A stretch of DNA of 6,827 bases from Candidatus Neoanaerotignum tabaqchaliae (GCA_904420235.1 CAJFUS010000001.1:1-6827), one strand, 5' to 3'. Shown: positions 1 through 6,748, counted from the stretch's first letter. Translations and numbers: made by a program. The notes: generated from the letters alone by a model not told the origin.

Positions 1-1289
1 CCATTTCTTTCAACGGCATAATAATTGTTGTCATAATCATAAAATTTAAGGTCAAGCACATCTCCGCTGCTATATACAAGGCGTATTTCACCAACGCTTG
101 CCGCGCCTTCAGGCAAAGGATTTATAGCTTCCCCGTCCATAGTTATGGCTGCTATGCTCTTATATATTTCTCCAAATGTTGACATATCTGTATTTCTGCC
201 ATTAAGTGTTACAGACTTATTCTCAGCGTCAATGGCGTATGTACCAGAAAATGTGTTATCCTTAATTGTTATTTCTGAAAAAGCGTCATAACTGTCGTTT
301 ATAAAGCGTTTGCCTATAATGTCAAACATATTGGCGTTATATATTTTGTCTACCTTTTCTTTATAAACTGTGCACACATAATTTTTTCCGCTGAATTTGG
401 CATAAACCTTTCCATCTCCCGCTTCGTTGCCTATTGTTATAACACACTCGTTGCCCTGATTGTCCGAAGCGGAGCAAACCATAAGCGGATTGTTAAAGCC
501 ATAGGTTTCGTCGCTTTCAGGATTGTCTATAAAGTCAACAGCAAATATCTCATAAACAGGACCGCCTATGTTTTCGGCCAGTTTATCTGAAATAACAGGA
601 ACATCAAAGCTGTAATATCCGCTTAACAGATACTCCCCATATCCGTCGGAAATCTCTCCGGCTGGATTTGGAATAACGCTGTATTTTCTTCCGTCCCTTA
701 TTGTTATGTCAAGGGATTTTATATCAGAATAATCAACATAAGATGGATACCTGTCGCGGAATGAATTTGGTCCATAGCTAAGAGCTTTTCCTGGTTCGGA
801 ATCTATTATATATACGCTGTCGTCTCCGTCAACACAGGCGTAATATCCCGTTTCATCAACAGTTTTATTTCCAACTGTTATTTTGAACACAAGCTGGCCA
901 TTCTCATCATAGGCCTCATCTGTAATACCTTTGTCAAGACCATAATCGGAGGAGGTAGCCATTCCTCCCTCTATTTTTTGCGTATATTCAAGGCCGTTTA
1001 AAAACGCTATGGCCTGGTCTATCGAAATTTGAACAAGAGGCGCGTCTTCATTGCCCTCTATATGCCAATTTGTGTCGTCGCCTTTGTTAAATGTTGTAGT
1101 TCCCTCACTGCTTGAAACAACGTATTTTTTAATTGTGGCCTCGCTTCTGTTAAATATAATCTTCTCGTTTTCCTGCTGCTCAATCTGCTGTTCTTTTTCA
1201 GCGTTATAGCTTTGACTGAGGGCAAATGCCCCAGCCACAACAGCTATGGCCACAACACCTATTATTAGCTTTGTTTTTTGGCTGCTCAT
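1..1289 (-). CDS. DUF4340 domain-containing protein, C-terminus cut by the left window edge
   Basis: An open frame of 429 codons runs from ATG at 1289-1287 to the left edge with no stop, so the C-terminus lies outside the window. Residues 7-26 are a single hydrophobic segment (LIIGVVAIAVVAGAFAL) after a basic start, which suggests a membrane anchor or uncleaved signal with the rest outside the cytoplasm. A Gln/Glu-rich linker (about 31-43) follows. The folded part shows DUF4340 hallmarks: a Trp-containing strand near 75 (NWHIEG), a helix ending FLNGLEY near 97-102, SSDYGLDK at 113-120, and a later GYYACVDG strand at 148-155. The start is supported by AGGAGG at 1295-1300, five bases upstream. 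It overlaps the GldG-like gene by ATGA (1286-1289), so translation is probably coupled. In this family the protein accompanies GldG-type ABC systems; its biochemical role is unknown to me. Family call firm, function open. Confidence 0.88.
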   Translation of the reverse strand, partial: MSSQKTKLIIGVVAIAVVAGAFALSQSYNAEKEQQIEQQENEKIIFNRSEATIKKYVVSSSEGTTTFNKGDDTNWHIEGNEDAPLVQISIDQAIAFLNGLEYTQKIEGGMATSSDYGLDKGITDEAYDENGQLVFKITVGNKTVDETGYYACVDGDDSVYIIDSEPGKALSYGPNSFRDRYPSYVDYSDIKSLDITIRDGRKYSVIPNPAGEISDGYGEYLLSGYYSFDVPVISDKLAENIGGPVYEIFAVDFIDNPESDETYGFNNPLMVCSASDNQGNECVITIGNEAGDGKVYAKFSGKNYVCTVYKEKVDKIYNANMFDIIGKRFINDSYDAFSEITIKDNTFSGTYAIDAENKSVTLNGRNTDMSTFGEIYKSIAAITMDGEAINPLPEGAASVGEIRLVYSSGDVLDLKFYDYDNNYYAVERN

Positions 1290-2722
1290 TTGTTCCTCCT
1301 TTTTATAAATACGGCCACTCCCACTAAAAGTATGGCAAGAGGTATAACTATAACGCTTACAAACATTATAACTATGGCCTTGCTTTGAGTTATCTGAAGG
1401 TATTCCTCAGCGCCTATGCTTTTTGTTCTGTCAATGCTTTCAACACCGTTAAGCCAGTCAAAAGCGTTCATAACAAAGCCGTAGTTTCCGCCGTTTACAA
1501 GATTGTTTGTGGAATCATCAAGAAGCATAGGAGTTCCTGAAACAACAATTTTTGTTCCTTCTTCCACACCGTTAATATCAGTATCGGTAATTGCCGCCGC
1601 TATTGTAAAAGACCCCTCTGGGTCGCCGTCGGCCTTAGCGCCATTATTCTCGGCCGTTATCTCCATAATATCTTTGCTGTAGGCATATTGAGACGTAGCC
1701 GCCGCCTCTTCTATATTAACAGTGCTTCGCTTAGCCTGAAGGCTGTCTATACTTACCGAAACAGGCATAAATATTGTCGTTCCAGCGTCAACAAGGCTTG
1801 AGCTTATCTCATTTTCGGCGTTAAGATCCGGCACAAGATACAGAGCATTATTGTTAAGAGCATGGTTTGCGTCGCCTTCCATAACAATTCTTCCGCTGTT
1901 AGCAATTCCGTAATCGGCTAAAAGAGAGTCGAAATTCGGCATTTCGCTGGTTGTGAGAGTAAAGCTTATAAAAGCTTTGCCGCCGCCCTGAAGGTATTTG
2001 CCTATCTCATCAAGCTCTCTTTGGCTTATATCACTCACAGGGCCGTTAATAACAAGTATGCCGCAGTCCTCCGGCATTGTTCCGCTTGTTATAAGGTCAA
2101 GGGTTTTAAGCTCAAAGCCGCTGTATCCAAGCTCTTTTTCAAGGTCTTCTCCCAAAGCCGTCTCACCATGTCCCGTAAGCTGATAAACAAATTCTTCCGC
2201 TCCATTTGTAAGCTGTCTTATTGTTCCCGTAAGAACAGATTCAAGTTTAATTCCTCTTATGTATGCTGTCTGCGACATTTGGTCAACACTTATGTCTGCC
2301 ACCTCGTCGTACGGTATAACGGAAAAGCCGCTGTCAGTTTCAACAACAATAGAACCTACCGTTGGCGCTTGACCGTTTTGAGTATATTTAACCGTAAATG
2401 AAGGGTCTGTATATGGGTCTACATTGCTTACATTTATGTGGTCTGAATATGAAGCGTATTTATCAAGTATTTCGGTAACAACTGTAATTTCACTGCCCTC
2501 GGCATAAAGGGAGTATATATTCACATCCTGCTCAAGGTCTTTTATAAGTGAAACAGTGTCCTGTGAAAGTGTGTAAAGTTTATTTTTAGTAAGGTCAAAT
2601 TTTATGTCAAACTGGCTTACAGCCATGTTTAAAATTATAACAACAACCACAACTATGGCCGTCATAAGCGAAGCGTATCCGCCGTATTTTATTAAGGGGT
2701 CGTTTTTGTTTATTTTTTTCAA
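1286..2722 (-). CDS. GldG-type ABC transporter auxiliary protein
   Basis: A 478-residue protein with one membrane segment at each end (about 19-35 and 449-473) and a large extracytoplasmic region between them. Just after the first segment comes the family motif FDLTKNKLYTLS (42-53). Further landmarks are a YQLTGHGE turn (180-187), an ILVINGP strand (222-228), YLQGGGKAFI (243-252), VSGTPMLLDD (394-403) and NAFDWLNG (419-426) before the C-terminal anchor, which ends in a basic tail. This layout matches GldG and ABC_transp_aux (PF09822-like) proteins, whose fold has been compared with that of intraflagellar transport protein IFT52. In gliding Bacteroidetes, GldG works with the ATPase GldA and permease GldF; both partners lie directly upstream here. 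The start is TTG at 2722-2720, preceded by AGGAGG at 2731-2736 with 8-base spacing. The next in-frame ATG is residue 20, inside the membrane segment, so TTG is preferred. The substrate is not inferable. Confidence 0.9.
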   Translation of the reverse strand: MKKINKNDPLIKYGGYASLMTAIVVVVVIILNMAVSQFDIKFDLTKNKLYTLSQDTVSLIKDLEQDVNIYSLYAEGSEITVVTEILDKYASYSDHINVSNVDPYTDPSFTVKYTQNGQAPTVGSIVVETDSGFSVIPYDEVADISVDQMSQTAYIRGIKLESVLTGTIRQLTNGAEEFVYQLTGHGETALGEDLEKELGYSGFELKTLDLITSGTMPEDCGILVINGPVSDISQRELDEIGKYLQGGGKAFISFTLTTSEMPNFDSLLADYGIANSGRIVMEGDANHALNNNALYLVPDLNAENEISSSLVDAGTTIFMPVSVSIDSLQAKRSTVNIEEAAATSQYAYSKDIMEITAENNGAKADGDPEGSFTIAAAITDTDINGVEEGTKIVVSGTPMLLDDSTNNLVNGGNYGFVMNAFDWLNGVESIDRTKSIGAEEYLQITQSKAIVIMFVSVIVIPLAILLVGVAVFIKRRNK

Positions 2723-2737
2723 TTTGGGCTCCTCCTT

Positions 2738-3601
2738 TTAAGACCATCTTCTTTTTTCTATAACCCGCACCGTAAAATAAAGGAACACGGCTATAAAAGA
2801 AATAAAATAAGCTATAGACGAAACATCAAGAAGGCCCATGGCAAAGTTGTTGAACCTTGTTAAAACAGCAAACATCATGGCAAAATTTCCGGCAAGGCCC
2901 GTAAAAATATCTCTTTTAACAAAATACAATATCAATATAACAGCGGCGCACACAATGAACACCGATATTCCAACTTCTGCGTTTTTTGTGTTGTAATAGA
3001 AGTATAAAGCCACCGCAAGGGCCAATATTCCAGCGAACATAAGCGAGAAACTTTGAGAGCCGGAAGCTGAAGAAACTATTGTTTCAACCATTAAAAGAAG
3101 GAATATGGCAACAAATGTGGCTACCGCCGAAACTATTTGATTATCCGTAATGGAGGATATCCAAAGTCCCACGGCTATAAAAGCGCTTCCCAAAAGGAAG
3201 AAGCCTATGTATGAGCCTATAATCTGCGCCGCCGCAACCTCAGCGTAAAAAGAAAGTATTATAGGGAATATGGCCGTTATTAAAAGAGATATTAAAAATA
3301 CCGTTACGGCCGCCAGATACTTTCCAAGAACTATGCCTGGTATGCTTACAGGGCTTGTTAAAAGAAGCTGGTCCGTTTTCTGCTTTTTTTCCTCTGAAAG
3401 CAGACGCATTGTAAGCATAGGCCCCAATATAAGAAACATCATTATAACAGAGCTGAAAACATATTGAAAATCTGGGCTTAAAGAAAGTATATTTTGTATT
3501 GAGAAATAAATAGCGGTTATAAGCACAAAAAAAGCTATAAACACATACCCTATCATAGAATTAAAGTACATTTTTATTTCTCTTTTATATATAGCCTTCA
3601 T
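2738..3601 (-). CDS. GldF-type ABC-2 transporter permease
   Basis: A 287-residue polytopic membrane protein of the ABC-2 permease class, with about six or more hydrophobic segments (roughly 17-37, 50-65, 96-118, 128-150, 155-175, 188-203, 211-227 and 258-278). The best family marker is the amphipathic stretch PMLTMRLLSEEKKQ at 61-74 continuing to LLLTSPVS (79-86), typical of GldF/NosY-like permeases, where it contacts the ATPase. A second marker is RFNNFAMGLLD (249-259). It should form the membrane channel or rotor that couples to the ATPase encoded just upstream. The ATG at 3601-3599 overlaps the ATPase stop as ATGA (3598-3601), with AAGGAGGGGG at 3606-3615 as ribosome binding site, so the two are probably made in matched amounts. 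Length is normal for the family. Whether it exports a substrate or acts mechanically on the envelope cannot be told. Confidence 0.9.
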   Translation of the reverse strand: MKAIYKREIKMYFNSMIGYVFIAFFVLITAIYFSIQNILSLSPDFQYVFSSVIMMFLILGPMLTMRLLSEEKKQKTDQLLLTSPVSIPGIVLGKYLAAVTVFLISLLITAIFPIILSFYAEVAAAQIIGSYIGFFLLGSAFIAVGLWISSITDNQIVSAVATFVAIFLLLMVETIVSSASGSQSFSLMFAGILALAVALYFYYNTKNAEVGISVFIVCAAVILILYFVKRDIFTGLAGNFAMMFAVLTRFNNFAMGLLDVSSIAYFISFIAVFLYFTVRVIEKRRWS

Positions 3602-4617
3602 TTTTCCCCCTCCTTATTATCATTATTTTTTTCGTCCTCCAACGCCACTTCAACCTCATCTTCTTTTTCAGGCTCTAAGTAGGAATCGGGATTTTCCGTA
3701 ATCTCAAGGAATACGTCCTCAAGAGATTTTCTTTCAGGGCGCATAAGAAGAAGGGTAAACCCATTTTTAACGGCTATGTTAAAGGCCTCCTCACGGACGT
3801 CAACTCCGTCTTTTCCCGAAACTGTTATGTCAAAGGTTCCTTCCTCGGCAGACGAAACCATATCAAAAGCCGAAAAATTACCGCTTGATTCAAAGGACTC
3901 CTTAATTTTGCCCATGTCGCCTCTAAGTCTTATTTTAAAGCTGTTGGAGCTTAAACTTTCCGAAAGCCTGTCAGGCGTGTCGCTGGCCACAATTTTTCCG
4001 CCGTTTATAATTATAACACGCGTACAAACGGCGCTTACCTCTGAAAGTATATGGGAGCTTAATATTATTGTATGGCTTTTTCCAAGCTCTTTTATAAGGT
4101 CGCGTATCTCTATAATCTGCTTCGGGTCAAGGCCAACGGTAGGCTCGTCAAGTATAAGAACCTCCGGGTATCCCACAAGGGCCTGAGCCAAACCTACCCT
4201 TTGTCTGTACCCTTTTGAAAGGTTTTTAATGAGCTTGTTTGACACATGAGAAATTTTTATTTTATCCATTATGTCTTCAATCATCGGCTTTATATCGCTT
4301 TTTTTAACGCCTTTAAGGTCTGAGGCAAACTCAAGATATTCCCTAACGCTCATATCTGTATAAAGAGGCGGTATTTCCGGCAGATAGCCTATTCTCTTTT
4401 TGGCCTCTCTTGGATTTTTTAATATGTCAAAACCGTCTATTGACACCTCTCCACTTGTGGCTGATATGTATCCTGTTATTATATTCATTGTTGTGGACTT
4501 TCCGGCGCCGTTTGGACCAAGGAAGCCTATAATTTCGCCAGACTCAACTCTAAACGAGATATTTTTAACAGCCTCGTATTTCCCATAATTTTTAACAAGG
4601 TTTTTTACCTCTATCAA
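3598..4617 (-). CDS. GldA/DrrA-type ABC transporter ATP-binding protein
   Basis: A 339-residue cytoplasmic ABC ATPase with every core motif: Walker A GPNGAGKST (34-42), signature LSKGYRQRV (133-141), Walker B VLILDEP (153-159) with the catalytic Glu, D-loop GLDP (162-165) and H-loop His189. At the Q-loop it reads GYLPEIPPLY (77-86), with Glu81 where many ABC proteins have Gln; I recall this as common in the GldA-like branch. A C-terminal domain of about 110 residues follows the nucleotide-binding fold (DUF4162-like), ending in a highly charged low-complexity tail from about 315. It should power the permease encoded immediately downstream. The start is TTG at 4617-4615, seven bases from GGAGGGG at 4625-4631. 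It gives the usual first strand IEVKNLVKNYG, and no upstream ATG fits. First gene of the four-gene operon. Family call firm, substrate unknown. Confidence 0.93.
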   Translation of the reverse strand: MIEVKNLVKNYGKYEAVKNISFRVESGEIIGFLGPNGAGKSTTMNIITGYISATSGEVSIDGFDILKNPREAKKRIGYLPEIPPLYTDMSVREYLEFASDLKGVKKSDIKPMIEDIMDKIKISHVSNKLIKNLSKGYRQRVGLAQALVGYPEVLILDEPTVGLDPKQIIEIRDLIKELGKSHTIILSSHILSEVSAVCTRVIIINGGKIVASDTPDRLSESLSSNSFKIRLRGDMGKIKESFESSGNFSAFDMVSSAEEGTFDITVSGKDGVDVREEAFNIAVKNGFTLLLMRPERKSLEDVFLEITENPDSYLEPEKEDEVEVALEDEKNNDNKEGEK

Positions 4618-4624
4618 AACCTAT

Positions 4625-4631
4625 CCCCTCC
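4625..4631 (-). promoter_or_regulatory. Ribosome binding site that fixes a TTG start
   Basis: GGAGGGG on the minus strand lies seven bases before the TTG at 4617. It is the only strong Shine-Dalgarno match here, and the frame begins exactly at the first strand of the ABC fold, so it decides in favour of TTG initiation. Confidence 0.75.
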
Positions 4632-4636
4632 GCACA

Positions 4637-4653
4637 GCCGCTTTAAAAGCGAC
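4637..4653 (-). promoter_or_regulatory. Small leader hairpin just upstream of the ABC operon ribosome binding site
   Basis: The minus strand can fold a 7-base-pair stem (GTCGCTT with AAGCGGC, one G-T wobble) around a TTA loop. It ends five bases before the GGAGGGG site. It is too small and lacks a T tail, so it is not a terminator. It may tune translation initiation or protect the 5' end, or it may be incidental. The structure is visible; the role is inference. Confidence 0.3.
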
Positions 4654-4688
4654 GGATTTTAAATATCAATAATATGTCTAACTTAAAT

Positions 4689-4717
4689 ATTATACTTAAT
4701 TTCATATAATTTTACTA
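4689..4717 (-). promoter_or_regulatory. Candidate promoter of the GldA/F/G-DUF4340 operon
   Basis: A perfect TATAAT lies at 4694-4689 on the minus strand, in an AT-rich stretch between the upstream terminator and the first gene. At a 17-base spacing the -35 position reads TAGTAA (4717-4712), only three matches to TTGACA, so the -35 element is weak or the promoter needs an activator. It would give a leader of about 65 bases. The -10 box and its position after a terminator are the main support. Confidence 0.45.
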
Positions 4718-4768
4718 CATCTTTGTGAATAAAATATGAATTTTGCTGTATTTAATATAAAACCGCAT

Positions 4769-4796
4769 AAAAAAACCGTATTTTTGGTATACGGTT
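4769..4796 (-). terminator. Intrinsic terminator, minus strand
   Basis: On the minus strand AACCGTAT (4796-4789) pairs perfectly with ATACGGTT (4781-4774) around a seven-base loop, and the stem runs into seven consecutive Ts (4775-4769). On the plus strand the hairpin has no T run after it, so it works in one direction only. It separates the thiamin-related transcript, or any transcript starting in the gene-free stretch, from the downstream ABC operon. It lies about 375 bases after the permease stop, an unusually long distance. Confidence 0.8.
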
Positions 4797-4988
4797 CAGC
4801 ATATTATGAAAAATCTAATTTCAGCTTCCCAAATTTAAATCAATAAACCCTCGCTTCATATTTAATTATCTCTCTTTGAAAAACAATTTAAAGACTTTGC
4901 CTTTGTTAAGAATTCTTACTTTATTTCAAAATACTTTCCTCTTTAAACCGTCACACTTTCAAAAATTCTTTTTATGCCTGTTTCCCTA

Positions 4989-5017
4989 AATATTTTGTTA
5001 ATAAATCCTATTTTCAA
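4989..5017 (-). promoter_or_regulatory. Weak promoter-like element inside the gene-free stretch
   Basis: Minus-strand TTGAAA (5017-5012; five of six matches to consensus) is followed after exactly 17 bases by AATATT (4994-4989; four of six). AT-rich DNA produces such matches by chance. It is listed only because it points at a real terminator about 200 bases further on, with no gene between. Confidence 0.2.
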
Positions 5018-5060
5018 TTAACGCCATATTTTAAACACATTGGCTCCAATTTTTACAGTT

Positions 5061-5100
5061 AATAAATTAGCAAAGAGCTAAAAATCTCTGACAATTTATT
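5061..5100. repeat. Imperfect inverted repeat (possible 3' hairpin)
   Basis: The outer arms AATAAATT (5061-5068) and AATTTATT (5093-5100) are perfect reverse complements. Inside them AGAG and CTCT can pair again, giving an interrupted hairpin about 40 bases across. It starts about 70 bases after the permease stop. It lacks a T run and is AT-rich, so it is at best a weak 3' structure. The pairing is visible; any function is guesswork. Confidence 0.35.
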
Positions 5101-5170
5101 CATAAAAGTAGGAACAAAACACTTATCCTGTAATTGATTCTATGCACTCCACGCCGCATATCATTATTTG

Positions 5171-5914
5171 TTAAATATCGTTCCGCCACTTAACACATTT
5201 ATCCTCAATAATACCCACTATGGCAACAGAAACCATAGCACATAACGACAAAATAACTATTGGAGCAAAAACCGCTGCCCCGTCAAGCTGAGTCATCATT
5301 CTTTTGCTGAAATATCCAAGTCCGCTTTGAGCGCCAAGCCATTCCGCTATGGCCGCCCCTATAACGCTTAATGGTATTGCCATTTTTATGGCCGAGAAAA
5401 AATATGGAAGAGCTGTTGGAACTTTAAGCTTTAAAAATACGTCTTTTTTTCCGGCGCCGTATGTTAAAAGAAGTTCCTCCATTTCCCGCTTTGTAGAGCG
5501 GAACCCGTCATAAACAGTTATGGTTATAGGAAAAAACGTTATAAGTATTGTAACAAGCACCCGCGCCCATATGCTGTATCCAAACCACAGCACAAAAAGG
5601 GGCGCTATGGCCGTTGTTGGTATTGTTTGGGAGGCTATTATTATAGGATATACCGCATCGGCTATTTTTTTGTTTAAATCCATAATAACCGAGAGTCCAA
5701 CGCCAAAAACTATTGATATCAAAAGTCCTAAAAAAGTAACGGACATTGTGGCCGGAAGCTGTACTAAAAAAAGATTTGCCCTAAGCTCCCATATTTTGGC
5801 TATTATCTGTGTTGGAGAAGGCAGTATATAAGCCGCATTTATAACAACCGCCACAATCTGCCACAAAATTAAAATGGCTATGGTTAAAACAACAGCCGGT
5901 ATATTTTTTCTCAT
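5171..5914 (-). CDS. thiX: ABC importer permease, ThiX-like, TPP-riboswitch controlled
   Basis: A 247-residue inner-membrane permease of the binding-protein-dependent importer class (SsuC/TauC/ThiX group). It has about six hydrophobic segments (roughly 7-28, 57-78, 89-110, 118-135, 176-192 and 215-236). The cytoplasmic EAA loop is visible at about 144-172: EMEELLLTYGAG, then the KVPTALPYF end, which docks on the ATPase. PTTAIAPLFVLWFG (99-112) and IAEWLGAQSGLGY (189-201) are further family signatures. The ATG at 5914-5912 overlaps the ATPase stop as ATGA (5911-5914). The nearest Shine-Dalgarno, AAGGAG at 5927-5932, is 12 bases away, so coupling from the upstream gene probably matters. The family alone does not tell sulfonate from thiamin-precursor uptake; the TPP riboswitch upstream of the pair argues for thiamin or its pyrimidine moiety. 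No third gene (substrate-binding protein) follows. Length is normal. Confidence 0.85.
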   Translation of the reverse strand: MRKNIPAVVLTIAILILWQIVAVVINAAYILPSPTQIIAKIWELRANLFLVQLPATMSVTFLGLLISIVFGVGLSVIMDLNKKIADAVYPIIIASQTIPTTAIAPLFVLWFGYSIWARVLVTILITFFPITITVYDGFRSTKREMEELLLTYGAGKKDVFLKLKVPTALPYFFSAIKMAIPLSVIGAAIAEWLGAQSGLGYFSKRMMTQLDGAAVFAPIVILSLCAMVSVAIVGIIEDKCVKWRNDI

Positions 5915-6663
5915 TTTTGCTCATCTCTCCTTAATTTTTTAATAAGCTCCTCTTTAAGGGAAACTATATCAGGGCGTTTAAGTCCCTCTCTGTTTCTTGG
6001 ATAATCAAGGGGTATGTTATATTCCTCAAAATGACTTATAGGCCTTTCGGTTATTATAAATACCTTTTGAGAAAGGAACAGAGCCTCCTCAACATCATGG
6101 GTTACAAAAAGGACTGTTTTTTTATGCTTTCGCCATTCATCTAAAAGCCATTCCTGAAGGCCTATTCTTGTTATGGAATCAAGGGCGGAAAATGGTTCGT
6201 CAAGCAACAGCAGCTTAGCTCCGGACATAAGCGTTCTGGCAAATGAGGCCCTTTGCCGCATTCCTCCTGAAAGGTCCCTTGGAAATTTATCTTTATAATC
6301 CCAAAGGCCAACTTCTTTAAGCATTTCCTCGGCCCTTTGGGCCATCTCAATTTTGCTTTTTTTCTGTATTTCCATTGGAAGGCATATATTTTTCTCTATT
6401 GTGCGCCAAGGATACAGCAAATCCCTTTGAGGCATGTAGGCGCTGTAATTTTTCATGTTTTTTATATTTTCCCAGTTAAAAAATATATCGCCGGAATAAT
6501 CCTTTTCAAGACCGTTTATAAGCCTGAAAATAGTGCTTTTTCCGCAGCCGCTGGCTCCTATTAACGATATAAACTCGCCTTTCTCAACACTAAATGATAG
6601 TTTATCTGTCATATAAAAATCGTCGCTGGCATATTTAAAAGTAACGTCTTTAAACTTAAGCAT
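5911..6663 (-). CDS. thiZ: ABC importer ATP-binding protein, ThiZ-like, TPP-riboswitch controlled
   Basis: A 250-residue ABC ATPase of the SsuB/TauB/ThiZ group, first gene after the TPP riboswitch. Counting from the chosen ATG, it has Walker A GASGCGKST (36-44), Q-loop Gln79 in YMPQRDLLYPW, signature LSGGMRQR (131-138), Walker B LLLLDEP (151-157), D-loop SALD (159-162) and H-loop His189. The MPQRDLLYPWRT wording fits nitrate/sulfonate/thiamin-precursor importers. It would energise the permease encoded next, with which it overlaps by four bases. I start it at ATG 6663-6661 because GAGG lies six bases upstream (6670-6673). An in-frame TTG at 6675 would add four residues, but it overlaps that ribosome binding site and has none of its own. 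Regulation is by transcription termination in response to TPP. The assignment to thiamin metabolism rests on the riboswitch, not on the protein alone. Confidence 0.88.
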   Translation of the reverse strand: MLKFKDVTFKYASDDFYMTDKLSFSVEKGEFISLIGASGCGKSTIFRLINGLEKDYSGDIFFNWENIKNMKNYSAYMPQRDLLYPWRTIEKNICLPMEIQKKSKIEMAQRAEEMLKEVGLWDYKDKFPRDLSGGMRQRASFARTLMSGAKLLLLDEPFSALDSITRIGLQEWLLDEWRKHKKTVLFVTHDVEEALFLSQKVFIITERPISHFEEYNIPLDYPRNREGLKRPDIVSLKEELIKKLRRDEQK

Positions 6664-6669
6664 ATTTTT

Positions 6670-6673
6670 CCTC
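6670..6673 (-). promoter_or_regulatory. Ribosome binding site that selects the ThiZ-like start
   Basis: GAGG followed by A lies six bases before ATG 6663. It overlaps the alternative in-frame TTG at 6675-6673, which makes use of that TTG unlikely. Confidence 0.65.
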
Positions 6674-6685
6674 AATTCTTAAACC

Positions 6686-6728
6686 AAAAAATAAAACGGC
6701 GTCCTCATATTTTTTTGGGGACGCCGTT
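6686..6728 (-). terminator. Riboswitch-controlled intrinsic terminator
   Basis: On the minus strand a perfect 10-base-pair stem is formed by AACGGCGTCC (6728-6719) and GGACGCCGTT (6704-6695), with a 14-base loop. A T-rich tail (TTTTATTTTTT, 6696-6686) follows. It sits between the TPP aptamer and the ThiZ-like gene, 22 bases before its ATG, so it can only act as a conditional attenuator. Its 5' arm can alternatively pair with the G-rich 5' strand of the aptamer, which would prevent the terminator from forming. Confidence 0.88.
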
Positions 6729-6748
6729 AAACAGCAATAAAACATAAC

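Larger units (their letters stand above)
4797..5170. other. Gene-free AT-rich stretch after the ThiX-like permease
   Basis: No coding frame of meaningful length is visible on either strand; only peptides of about 8 to 14 codons appear, without convincing ribosome binding sites. The base composition is strongly AT-rich (14 G or C in the 60 bases from 4861), unlike the flanking genes. It contains an imperfect inverted repeat at 5061-5100, a 12-base perfect palindrome (TAAGAATTCTTA) at 4907-4918, and a weak promoter-like pair at 4989-5017 facing the terminator at 4769-4796. It could be a long 3' untranslated region, a decayed gene or a small RNA locus. I found no recognisable remnant of a substrate-binding protein. 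Confidence 0.6.

Noticed and set aside
1058..1240. A 60-codon minus-strand frame
   Set aside because: It lies wholly inside the DUF4340 coding region in another frame, has no family features, and the DUF4340 frame is clearly the real one.
1998..2401. Two plus-strand frames of 61 and 126 codons
   Set aside because: They are antisense to the GldG-like gene, have no recognisable domain and no ribosome binding site I could see; shadows of the real gene.
3776..4186. A 136-codon plus-strand frame
   Set aside because: It is antisense to the ATPase gene, with Ser/Ile-rich composition typical of a reverse-complement reading.
4639..4647. Similarity of CCGCTTTAAA near the ABC operon leader to the start of the TPP riboswitch at 6818-6827
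   Set aside because: A ten-base match is expected by chance several times in a window this size. None of the other conserved TPP elements (CTGAGA, ACCTGAT, GTAGGGAA) is present near 4640.
5120..5164. A 13-codon reading (MICGVECIESITG) just after the permease stop as a small gene
   Set aside because: It has no ribosome binding site, is very short and resembles no family I recognise.
5520..5831. A 103-codon plus-strand frame
   Set aside because: It is antisense to the ThiX-like permease, whose membrane segments and EAA loop are intact in the minus frame.
6664..6675. A longer ThiZ-like protein starting at TTG 6675
   Set aside because: The TTG overlaps the GAGG site that serves ATG 6663 and has no ribosome binding site of its own.
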